A stretch of DNA of 5,244 nt, taken from the NCBI GenBank assembly GCA_019247255.1, contig JAFAPJ010000645.1, positions 1 to 5,244 on the forward strand. The letters are read 5' to 3'. The stretch comes from Methylobacteriaceae bacterium. Its GTDB lineage: Bacteria > Pseudomonadota > Alphaproteobacteria > Rhizobiales > Beijerinckiaceae. Position 1 is the stretch's first letter. Every line of letters starts with the position of its first letter. The position numbers were made by a program, and so were the translations under genes. The notes beneath the pieces are model-generated. The model searched no databases and had not been told where the DNA came from. It was given only the letters and a program-made list of their open reading frames with translations. Below, one piece after another: positions 1-5,244 of this stretch.

Positions 1-1052
1 ACGCCCTCGACCATGCGCTCGCCCGTGTAGAGCGCGCTGCGGGCGCGGGCCGCATCGCCCCAGCGGCGCCGTCCAGCTTCGTCGTCGAGGAGCCCCGTCA
101 GCACGGAGGCAAGGACGGGCGCGTCGTCCGGCGGCACGAAGAGCGCCGCTCCGTCCCAGAGCTCGCGGAAGGTCGCAATGTTCGAGAGGACGAGCGGGCA
201 GCCGGCGCGAGCCGCCTCCAGCACCGCGAGGCCGAACGGTTCGTAGCGCGCGAGCGAGGCGAAGATCGGCCGATCCGTGAGGTAGGCCAGCACCTCGTGA
301 TTCGCGAGCGATCCGAGGGGCGTCGCGTGGCCGGCCGAGATCTCCCCGCCATGCGGCGCGCGGGTCGGTCCGGCGGCGAGCACCGGCGCCGGGAGAGCGG
401 CGGCCGCGGCGTCGAGCGTCGCGAAGCCCTTCGCCTCGTCCCAGAGGCGGCCGGCCGTGAACACGAAAGGCGCGCAGCTCTCACCGGGCTCGCCGGCGAG
501 GTCACGGCCGTTCGGGACCGCGCGGGGCACCGGGACGGCGTAGCGATCGGCCGTCGCCTCGGCGAAGGCGGCGGTCGGAGCGAGGAGGAGGTCGCAGGCC
601 CGGTAGCCGCGGCCGAGAAGGTCCGTGCGCCAGCCGAAGTCCTCAGGGAGGGTCGTGCCGCCGCGCAGGGCGTCCCACCAGGTCGCGACGCAGGAATGGC
701 AGATGCCGACGACCGGCCGGTCGAAGGCGCCGCCCGCCGCGAGCGCCGGGCTGTTGAGGTGCACGAGGTCGACGTCGCCGGTTTGGGCGAGGCGGGCGAT
801 CTCGCGCCCGGATTCCAGCACCTCGCCCGGCGTCGCCGCGAGCCAGTCGAGCGGCAGCGTCGTCTCGACGAGGTCGAGGTCCGGCACCGCAAGCGCCTCA
901 CGCCTTGCTTCGTCACCGGGCGAGGGCCCGAGCATCGCGAGCGTCACGGTGACGTCCGCACCGGCGAGACCCCTCGCGAGGTCGAGCGCGTAGGTCCACA
1001 CGCCGCCGACCGCGTCGGCCGTCATCAGCACGTGGCGGGGCAGGGGGGCCAT
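1..1052 (-). CDS. GT4-family glycosyltransferase, C-terminus cut by window edge
   Basis: This is a probable retaining glycosyltransferase with the GT-B fold that transfers a sugar from a nucleotide-sugar donor to an unknown acceptor in the cytoplasm. I translated the frame by hand: it stays open for 350 complete codons from the ATG at 1052 to the left edge, so the gene is partial. The N-terminal domain has the glycine loop VGGVW (residues 15-19) typical of GT4 enzymes, then HLNSP (98-102) and GICHS (116-120). The C-terminal Rossmann domain begins near VFTAGRLWDEAKGF (197-210). The E-x7-E donor-binding motif is EPFGLAVLE (271-279). Family members are usually about 370-400 residues, so only a short C-terminal end should be missing. 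The start shares one base with the stop of the radical SAM gene (TGATG), and no Shine-Dalgarno is visible, which suggests translational coupling. Family assignment is firm; donor and acceptor are unknown. Confidence 0.9.
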   Translation of the reverse strand, partial: MAPLPRHVLMTADAVGGVWTYALDLARGLAGADVTVTLAMLGPSPGDEARREALAVPDLDLVETTLPLDWLAATPGEVLESGREIARLAQTGDVDLVHLNSPALAAGGAFDRPVVGICHSCVATWWDALRGGTTLPEDFGWRTDLLGRGYRACDLLLAPTAAFAEATADRYAVPVPRAVPNGRDLAGEPGESCAPFVFTAGRLWDEAKGFATLDAAAAALPAPVLAAGPTRAPHGGEISAGHATPLGSLANHEVLAYLTDRPIFASLARYEPFGLAVLEAARAGCPLVLSNIATFRELWDGAALFVPPDDAPVLASVLTGLLDDEAGRRRWGDAARARSALYTGERMVEG

Positions 1053-2344
1053 CAGGCCGGGCAGCAGGCCGCTTCCAGCCGGGAGAGCGGCGCCGGACGC
1101 TTCTCCTGGATGTCGCTGAAGCTGTCGAACTGCGCGAGGTAATGCTCGTGCGCGCGCTCCCAGGCGCGCGCGTCCGGCATGCCCCAGAGCCGCCGGTAAT
1201 CGGGCGAGGAGGGGTAGGGGTACAAGGGTACCGGATCGTTCGCCCAGACGCCGGCCGCATGCAGGCGGTCGCGCCAGGCCTGCACGAGGTGGGCGTCGTC
1301 GCCGGCGACCTTGAGCAGGTTCGCTTGCACGAAGGGGACGGAGCGCTTCGCGTGGATCAGCCGCTCCGCGAGGTCGTCCGTCGAGGCCCGGCAATTCTTG
1401 TCGAGCATCGCGCGGCCCTCGACCGTGAGGCTCTCGACCCCGGCCTCGATCGAGACGCAGCCCGCCGCGCCGAGAAGGTCCAGCATCTCGGGCTTCCAGA
1501 GGTCGATCCGGGTCTGGATACCGAATTCGACGGGGCGGTCCCGCAAAGCCTCGAGCAGCGGCCGGTTCGGCAGGAAGATCTCGTCGACGAAGTAGATGTA
1601 GCCGACGCCCTGCGCCACGAGGCCGTCGATCTCGGCGACGAGCGGCTCGAGGTCGCGCCGCCGATACTTGTCGCGAAAATCGATCTTCGCGCAGAAGCTG
1701 CAATGGTACGGGCAGCCGCGGCTCGCCTCCACCTCCGCGCCCGGGCGGTCCGGCGCCCGGTCGAAGCGGTGGTGGTGATGCCGGTGCCGCTGCACCCACG
1801 CGTCGGGCCAGCGGAGCGCCGGCAGATCGGTGAACCGCGCCGCCGCGGGTGGACCCGTGACGACGACGCCGTCGCCCTCCGGATAGGCGAGGGACGCGAT
1901 CGCGGAGAGCGGACCGCCGCGGGCGAGGTCGCGCACGACCTCCTCACACTCGCCGCGCACCACGACGTCGCAGCCGAGCTTGCGAAGCGTCGTCTCCGCC
2001 GTGACGGAGCCGTGCGGCCCGACCGCGACCGTCCGGCCGCCGCGGGACCCGAGAGCGATCAGGAACTCGCGCGGCACACGCAGCTCGGGCTGGGCGCAGC
2101 GCCAGAACAGGTAGGTCGGCGCGGTCGTGACGACCGTCATGTCGGGGCGGAAGTCCGCCACCGCCCCGGCGAGCTCCGCCATGGGCGTGCCGAAGAGGTG
2201 CCCGTCGAGCATGAGGACGTCGTGGCCCTCCTGTTCGAGGAGCGCGCGGCAACAGCCGAGCTCGAGCGGCAGGTGCGGCTCGCGGCAGCCAAAATAGATG
2301 CTGTCCGCGAAGCTCCAGGTCGGGTTGACGAGCGCGACCCGCAT
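1052..2344 (-). CDS. B12-binding-domain radical SAM protein (possible 'rhizo-twelve' family)
   Basis: This 430-residue protein has a cobalamin-binding-type N-terminal domain followed by a radical SAM core. Residues 1-145 have the pattern of the B12-binding fold: an opening strand (RVALVNPTW), a helix (LPLELGCCRALLEQEG), HDVLMLDGHLFG (41-52), and later a VAVGPHGSV loop and CDVVVRGECEE. The radical SAM cluster motif is CPYHCSFC (C211, C215, C218), expected to hold a [4Fe-4S] cluster that cleaves S-adenosylmethionine to a 5'-deoxyadenosyl radical. Further core signatures are YFVDEIF (251-257) and SIEAGVES (298-305). A His-rich linker (187-193) joins the domains, and 13 Cys are present in all. 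The family includes C-methylases and other radical enzymes acting on unactivated carbons, but nothing here fixes the substrate. Neighbours (two NDP-sugar epimerases and a glycosyltransferase) point to a sugar, glycolipid or related acceptor. The ATG shares one base with the upstream stop, with no clear ribosome binding site. Confidence 0.93.
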   Translation of the reverse strand: MRVALVNPTWSFADSIYFGCREPHLPLELGCCRALLEQEGHDVLMLDGHLFGTPMAELAGAVADFRPDMTVVTTAPTYLFWRCAQPELRVPREFLIALGSRGGRTVAVGPHGSVTAETTLRKLGCDVVVRGECEEVVRDLARGGPLSAIASLAYPEGDGVVVTGPPAAARFTDLPALRWPDAWVQRHRHHHHRFDRAPDRPGAEVEASRGCPYHCSFCAKIDFRDKYRRRDLEPLVAEIDGLVAQGVGYIYFVDEIFLPNRPLLEALRDRPVEFGIQTRIDLWKPEMLDLLGAAGCVSIEAGVESLTVEGRAMLDKNCRASTDDLAERLIHAKRSVPFVQANLLKVAGDDAHLVQAWRDRLHAAGVWANDPVPLYPYPSSPDYRRLWGMPDARAWERAHEHYLAQFDSFSDIQEKRPAPLSRLEAACCPA

Positions 2345-3447
2345 CAGGCGGCCCCGGCCCGGACGGGCTCGCGCCGGGCGGGCGCGAGGTCGATGCCGCG
2401 CTCCGCGGCGAGCCAGGCGACGAGGTCCGCGACCCCCGAGCGCCAGGGCTTCGGGGCGCGCAGGCCGAGGGCGGCGCGGGCCGCGCGGGCATCCGCCACG
2501 AAGTAGCGCTGGTCACCCTGCCGCCAATCCGCGTAGCTTGTCTCGACCGGCCGCCCGACGACATCCTCGAGATGCGCCACGAGCTGGCGCAGGCTGATCG
2601 CGTTCGCGGGACCGCCGCCGAGGTTGAAGGCCCGGCCGGCGATCGCCCCGATGCGATTCCAGGCGGCCATGTACGCCTCGACCGTATCGCCCACGTCGAG
2701 CACGTCGCGGACCTGGGCGCCGTCGCCGTAGATCGAGATCGTGTCGCCTTCCAGCGCCCGGATCGCGAAATGCGCGACCCAGCCCTGATCCTCCGTGCCC
2801 ATCTGGCGCTGGCCGTAGATGCAGCTCATCCGCAAGACGGCCGTCGGCACCCCGAAGGAGCGGGCGTAATCGAGCACGTATTGATCGGCCGCGCCCTTGG
2901 AGCAGCCGTATGGCGTGTGGAAGTCGAGCGGGCGATCCTCGCCGATCCCGTGCTGACGGATGGCCGGCGCGGCCGGGAGATAGGCGTCGCGCTCGCGCAC
3001 GAGGGCGACGTCCGCGAGGTCGCCGTAGACCTTGTTCGTGGACGCGAAGACGAGCGGGGCCGGCTTGTCCCGCCGGCGCAGCGCCTCGAGGAGAAGGAGC
3101 GTGCCACGGACGTTCACCTCGTGGTCGGCCATCGGCTCGACGAGCGAGGTCGTGACCGCGACCTGCGCGGCCATGTGGAAGACGGCCGCCGCGTCCCGCG
3201 CCGCGTCGGCGACCGCCGTGCCGTCGCGGATATCGGCCTCGACGGCGGAGATGCGCCGCGGATGCCGCTCCGTCAGCCAGGCGAGGTTGCGCTCGACACC
3301 CGGGCGCACGAGCGCGTCCAGGATGAGGACGTCGTGGCCGTCGCGGGCGAGACGGTCGGCGATGTTCGACCCGATGAAGCCCGCGCCGCCCGTGACGAGA
3401 ACCGGCCGCCGTCCGATCGCGGCGGCCTTGGAGGGAGACTGCGTCAC
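2344..3447 (-). CDS. Extended-SDR NAD-dependent epimerase, CDP-paratose 2-epimerase-like
   Basis: This 367-residue protein is a complete extended short-chain dehydrogenase/reductase acting on a nucleotide sugar with bound NAD. After an 18-residue leader come the Rossmann loop TGGAGFIG (19-26), D44 at the end of beta 2 for the NAD ribose, and FHMAAQVAV (90-98). The catalytic set is T137 within STNKVYG (136-142), Y180 and K184 (YGCSK). The stretches DFHTPYGCSKGAADQYVLDY, MSCIYGQRQ and GTEDQGWVAHF (217-227), then YGDGAQVRDVL, match my memory of the CDP-paratose/CDP-tyvelose 2-epimerase group. Proteins so annotated are common in bacteria that do not make tyvelose, and none of the genes for CDP-3,6-dideoxyhexose synthesis is present here, so the true substrate is open. 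The start is GTG at 3447, overlapping the upstream stop by 4 bases (GTGA). No strong Shine-Dalgarno precedes it, consistent with coupling. Family is confident; substrate is not. Confidence 0.9.
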   Translation of the reverse strand: MTQSPSKAAAIGRRPVLVTGGAGFIGSNIADRLARDGHDVLILDALVRPGVERNLAWLTERHPRRISAVEADIRDGTAVADAARDAAAVFHMAAQVAVTTSLVEPMADHEVNVRGTLLLLEALRRRDKPAPLVFASTNKVYGDLADVALVRERDAYLPAAPAIRQHGIGEDRPLDFHTPYGCSKGAADQYVLDYARSFGVPTAVLRMSCIYGQRQMGTEDQGWVAHFAIRALEGDTISIYGDGAQVRDVLDVGDTVEAYMAAWNRIGAIAGRAFNLGGGPANAISLRQLVAHLEDVVGRPVETSYADWRQGDQRYFVADARAARAALGLRAPKPWRSGVADLVAWLAAERGIDLAPARREPVRAGAA

Positions 3448-4553
3448 GCCACGAGACCCCGCGCCTCGAGCTCCTTGCGGGCGCCGTCGACGCGGTCGAC
3501 CGCCTCCTGCTCCGCGACCCAGGCGGCGAGCTCGGCGAGCCCGGCCGAGAAATCCATCCGGGCCCGGTAGCCGAGCTCCGTCTCGGCCTTGGTGATGTCC
3601 GGGATGTTGTGGCGGATGTCGCCCGCCCGCGCCTTGCCGGCGATCTCCGGGGTGAGCTCGGGACAGCCCATCGCCTCGGCCAGAAGGTCGCCGACCTCGC
3701 GCACGCTCCGGTCGACGCCGCTCGCGATGTTGTAGACCTGCCCGGCCGCTTGCGGCTGGTCGAGCGCGAGCAGGAAGGCGCGGGCCACGTCCTCGACGTG
3801 GACGAAGTCGCGCCGCTGCTGTCCGTCCTCGAACACGAGCGGGCGCTTCCCGTTATGGAGGCGCGAGGCGAAGATCGCCAGGACACCCGTATACGGGTTC
3901 GAGAGCGCCTGGCCGGGGCCGTAGGCGTTCCAGAGCCGGAGCGCCACGCCCTCCATGCCGTAATACGGCGCGAGCGTCAGGGTGAGGCGCTCCTGCGCGT
4001 ATTTCGTGATGGCGTAGACGGAGGCGAGCGTCGGGCGCTTCCATTCGGGCGTCGGCGCCAAGATGAGCGCGCGACCCTGCCGGTCGAGCGGGTCCCAGGG
4101 CGCCCCGCCGTTCGGCGGCCGGATCACGTCCTCGTAGAGGGCGCCGTCCTGGTCGCGGTAGAGACCCTCGCCGTAGATGCTCATGGAGGAAGCGACGACC
4201 ACCCGCTTCACCGGGCGTGCGATCAGCTCCTGGAACAGGGTCGCGGTGCCGAGATCGTTGACCGAGACGTAGCGATCGATCGCGTACATCGACTGCCCGA
4301 CGCCCACCTCGGCGGCGAGATGCACGACCTTGTCGACGCCCTTCAGGGCCGTCCGCAACCGCGCCTCCTCGCGCACGTCGCCGACGATCAGCTCCGCCCG
4401 CGGATCGAGTCCCGCAGGGCGTCCGCCGCCGCCGTGAACCTGCTCGATCAGCGAATCAAGGATGCGGACCTGGTCGCCACGGTCGAGCAGGGCTCGCGCA
4501 ACGTAGCGACCGATGAAGCCGGCCCCGCCGGTGATCAGGATGGTGTCGGGCAC
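3444..4553 (-). CDS. Extended-SDR NAD-dependent epimerase, dTDP-L-rhamnose 4-epimerase-like
   Basis: This 369-residue protein is a complete NAD-dependent nucleotide-sugar epimerase/dehydratase. Visible motifs are TGGAGFIG (8-15), D33 after beta 2, GDVR (58-61), HLAAEVGVGQSMY (78-90), catalytic S123 within SSMSIYG (122-128), and Y180/K184 (YAITK). RLWNAYGPGQ (206-215) and SNPYTGVLAIFASRLHNGK follow, with DFVHVEDVARA near the C-terminal substrate domain. The pattern VGVGQSMY plus SSMSIYGEG plus SNPYTGV resembles the group that includes the characterised dTDP-L-rhamnose 4-epimerases (Tll, WbiB), which would give dTDP-6-deoxy-L-talose. That subgroup call is from memory. An insert of about 50 residues lies between YG and YxxxK. 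As I recall it, relatives carry a CPxCG knuckle there; this protein has no cysteines at that place. The start is GTG at 4553, 5 bases after the upstream stop, with no clear Shine-Dalgarno. A second epimerase follows immediately, so the two may act in sequence or supply two different donors. Confidence 0.9.
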   Translation of the reverse strand: MPDTILITGGAGFIGRYVARALLDRGDQVRILDSLIEQVHGGGGRPAGLDPRAELIVGDVREEARLRTALKGVDKVVHLAAEVGVGQSMYAIDRYVSVNDLGTATLFQELIARPVKRVVVASSMSIYGEGLYRDQDGALYEDVIRPPNGGAPWDPLDRQGRALILAPTPEWKRPTLASVYAITKYAQERLTLTLAPYYGMEGVALRLWNAYGPGQALSNPYTGVLAIFASRLHNGKRPLVFEDGQQRRDFVHVEDVARAFLLALDQPQAAGQVYNIASGVDRSVREVGDLLAEAMGCPELTPEIAGKARAGDIRHNIPDITKAETELGYRARMDFSAGLAELAAWVAEQEAVDRVDGARKELEARGLVA

Positions 4554-4558
4554 GCGTG

Positions 4559-5107
4559 TCAGCCGTTCGCTTTGGCGGCCGTTGTCTTGGCCGCGGGTTT
4601 CTTGGCGGGAGCCTTGGCTCCGGACTTGGCGGCCGGACGGGCCGCAGCCTTCGGGGCCGCGGCTTTCGGGCCCGCAGCCTTGGAGCGGCTCGCGGCGGTG
4701 CTGGATTTCGCGGCCGTCTTGCGGGCGGGCGCGCGGGCCGGCTTCTCCGCGCCCTCCGCCTTCTTCGCGGCCGTCTTGCGGGCGGGCGTGCCGCGGGCCG
4801 GAGCCTTGCGGGCGGGCGCCTTCTTGCCCGTGCCGCCCTGGTCGCCCGTGCGACGGACGAACTTGCTGAAGCGGCTCTCGCTGCCGTCCGCCGTCTTGTC
4901 CTGATGGAGGAAGGCGAGCCCGCTCTCCTCGAAGACCTCGAAGAACTCGTCCCAGGAGATCTCCTCGAAGCTCTCCTCCTTCTCGCCGAAATCGAACCGG
5001 AGCACCCCGCCGCTCTTGCCCGTGCGAACAACGGACGGACGGCCGCCGCGCGCTTCCGCCCAGGCCCGAATCTCGTCGTGATCGACGGTCGTCGTGCCCT
5101 CACTCAT
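4559..5107 (-). CDS. Small conserved-domain protein with histone H1-like Lys/Ala/Pro tail
   Basis: This protein of 182 residues has two clearly different halves. Residues 1-87 form a conserved-looking domain ([16 protein letters not shown] at 9-24, LRFDF at 36-40, [23 protein letters not shown] at 48-70 read as two halves, RFSKFVRR at 79-86). I recall this domain from many rhizobial hypothetical proteins, some labelled branching enzymes without visible support; I know of no proven function. Residues 95-180 are a low-complexity tail of Lys, Ala, Pro and Arg with repeated PARKTAAK units (108-115 and 127-134), like bacterial H1-like proteins, so binding to DNA, RNA or another polyanion is plausible. 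ATG 5107 is chosen because GGAGG lies 5 bases upstream and the conserved domain begins there. The longer frame starts with TTG at 5176 and would cover the ribosome binding site and hairpin. It is the first gene of the apparent operon. Whether it works with the sugar genes is unclear. Confidence 0.82.
   Translation of the reverse strand: MSEGTTTVDHDEIRAWAEARGGRPSVVRTGKSGGVLRFDFGEKEESFEEISWDEFFEVFEESGLAFLHQDKTADGSESRFSKFVRRTGDQGGTGKKAPARKAPARGTPARKTAAKKAEGAEKPARAPARKTAAKSSTAASRSKAAGPKAAAPKAAARPAAKSGAKAPAKKPAAKTTAAKANG
4707..4788 (-). repeat. In-frame 25-bp direct repeat in the Lys/Ala-rich tail
   Basis: The 25 bases at 4707-4731 are identical to those at 4764-4788. The copies lie 57 bp (19 codons) apart, so both are read in the same frame and encode PARKTAAK. 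A shorter partial relative of the repeat lies near 4804-4817. Such repeats favour slippage or recombination that changes tail length. Confidence 0.85.
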
Positions 5108-5110
5108 GCC

Positions 5111-5117
5111 ACCCTCC
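5111..5117 (-). promoter_or_regulatory. Strong Shine-Dalgarno of the first operon gene
   Basis: The minus strand reads GGAGGGT, with GGAGG ending 5 bases before the ATG at 5107. It is the only strong ribosome binding site seen ahead of any gene here. It decides the start of the H1-like-tail protein in favour of 5107 over the TTG at 5176. Confidence 0.8.
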
Positions 5118-5125
5118 AGGATTTC

Positions 5126-5142
5126 GCGGGCCGTGCGCCCGC
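5126..5142 (-). other. GC-rich leader hairpin just upstream of the ribosome binding site
   Basis: On the minus strand GCGGGC and GCCCGC form a perfect 6-bp all-GC stem around a 5-base loop (GCACG). It ends 8 bases before the GGAGG of the first gene. No T tract follows, so it does not look like an intrinsic terminator. It could affect translation start or mRNA stability, but chance hairpins are common at this GC content. Confidence 0.4.
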
Positions 5143-5185
5143 CGACTGGTGGCAAAGAACGCGCGATCAGGAACAAAGGTTCGGT

Positions 5186-5201
5186 ACAGGTTCAGACCTG
5201 T
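5186..5201. promoter_or_regulatory. Perfect 6+4+6 inverted repeat, candidate operator
   Basis: ACAGGT and ACCTGT are perfect 6-bp inverted arms separated by TCAG, about 80 bases upstream of the first ATG, a sensible place for an operator. A shorter inverted repeat, GAAC-AAAG-GTTC, lies next to it at 5171-5182, and AGGTTC recurs at 5177-5182 and 5188-5193, 11 bp apart, so about one helical turn. The regulator is unknown and no convincing sigma-70 promoter boxes could be assigned. Confidence 0.4.
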
Positions 5202-5244
5202 CGGGCGAATCTGGCCGAGTCAGGCGTTCAATACCGTTTGCAGC

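Larger units (their letters stand above)
5108..5244 (-). promoter_or_regulatory. Leader/intergenic region, likely holds the operon promoter
   Basis: This is the only stretch without a supported gene. It is visibly less GC-rich than the rest from about 5150 onward, as expected for a promoter region. It carries the inverted repeats, the GC hairpin and the ribosome binding site listed separately. TTGAAC on the minus strand (5226-5231) could be a -35 box, but no good -10 box is found at the right distance, so no promoter is placed. The gene upstream, if any, lies beyond the window. Confidence 0.5.

Noticed and set aside
98..916. Minus-strand frame of 272 codons in the glycosyltransferase region
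   Set aside because: It is Arg/Ser-rich and motif-free; the correct frame from 1052 to the left edge encodes GT4 motifs including E-x7-E.
1142..2506. Long plus-strand open frame of 454 codons opposite the radical SAM gene
   Set aside because: It is Arg/Ala/Val-rich with no recognisable motifs and lies antisense to a gene with clear catalytic motifs; long antisense frames are expected at this GC content.
2513..3886. Minus-strand frame of 457 codons spanning the two epimerases in another phase
   Set aside because: The product is Arg/Ser-rich low complexity, while the overlapping frames have complete SDR motifs.
3609..4904. Plus-strand open frame of 431 codons opposite the first epimerase and the basic-tailed gene
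   Set aside because: Its Ala-rich end mirrors the Lys/Ala repeats of the minus-strand gene, and it has no family motifs; treated as a shadow.
5126..5142. Intrinsic terminator for a gene further right
   Set aside because: The stem has no T tract after it on either strand.
5108..5176. N-terminal extension of the basic-tailed protein from TTG at 5176
   Set aside because: The ATG at 5107 has an ideal Shine-Dalgarno and begins right before the conserved domain; the extension would translate the leader hairpin and the ribosome binding site.
5170..5195. EcfG-type general stress promoter starting at GGAAC on the plus strand
   Set aside because: No CGTT-like -10 element occurs 16-17 bases downstream.
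5106..5244. Plus-strand frame from ATG at 5106, open to the right edge, possible divergent gene
   Set aside because: Only 46 codons are visible, there is no ribosome binding site, the sequence has no recognisable features, and it would overlap the start of the basic-tailed gene.

Overview
The window is a very GC-rich stretch (roughly 70% by eye) with every supported gene on the minus strand. High GC, GC-ending codons and the protein types suggest an alphaproteobacterium of the Rhizobiales, with Methylobacterium-like organisms my best guess. That guess rests on resemblance from memory, not on a search.

In the direction of transcription (5244 towards 1) the layout is as follows. A 137-base leader with no convincing gene (5108-5244) holds a perfect 16-bp palindrome-like inverted repeat and, nearer the gene, a GC-rich hairpin and a strong Shine-Dalgarno. 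A small protein follows (4559-5107), with a conserved acidic/aromatic N-terminal domain and a histone H1-like Lys/Ala/Pro tail. Next come two extended-SDR nucleotide-sugar enzymes: one resembling dTDP-L-rhamnose 4-epimerases (3444-4553) and one resembling CDP-paratose 2-epimerases (2344-3447). Then comes a two-domain protein with a B12-binding-type N-terminus and a radical SAM core (1052-2344). Last is a GT4-type glycosyltransferase (1-1052) that runs off the left edge just short of its expected C-terminus.

The genes are packed as one operon: a 5-bp gap, then overlaps of 4, 1 and 1 bp. Only the first gene has an obvious ribosome binding site, so the other four are probably translationally coupled. 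Together the last four genes look like part of a glycan or glycolipid pathway: two enzymes reshape NDP-sugars, a glycosyltransferase transfers them, and a radical SAM enzyme makes a difficult C-H modification on a sugar, lipid or other acceptor. The radical SAM protein resembles a family I recall being described as part of a 'rhizo-twelve system', a conserved multi-gene cluster whose product, as far as I know, has not been determined. This is the most interesting aspect of the window. No RNA genes, CRISPR arrays, insertion sequences or intrinsic terminators were seen.
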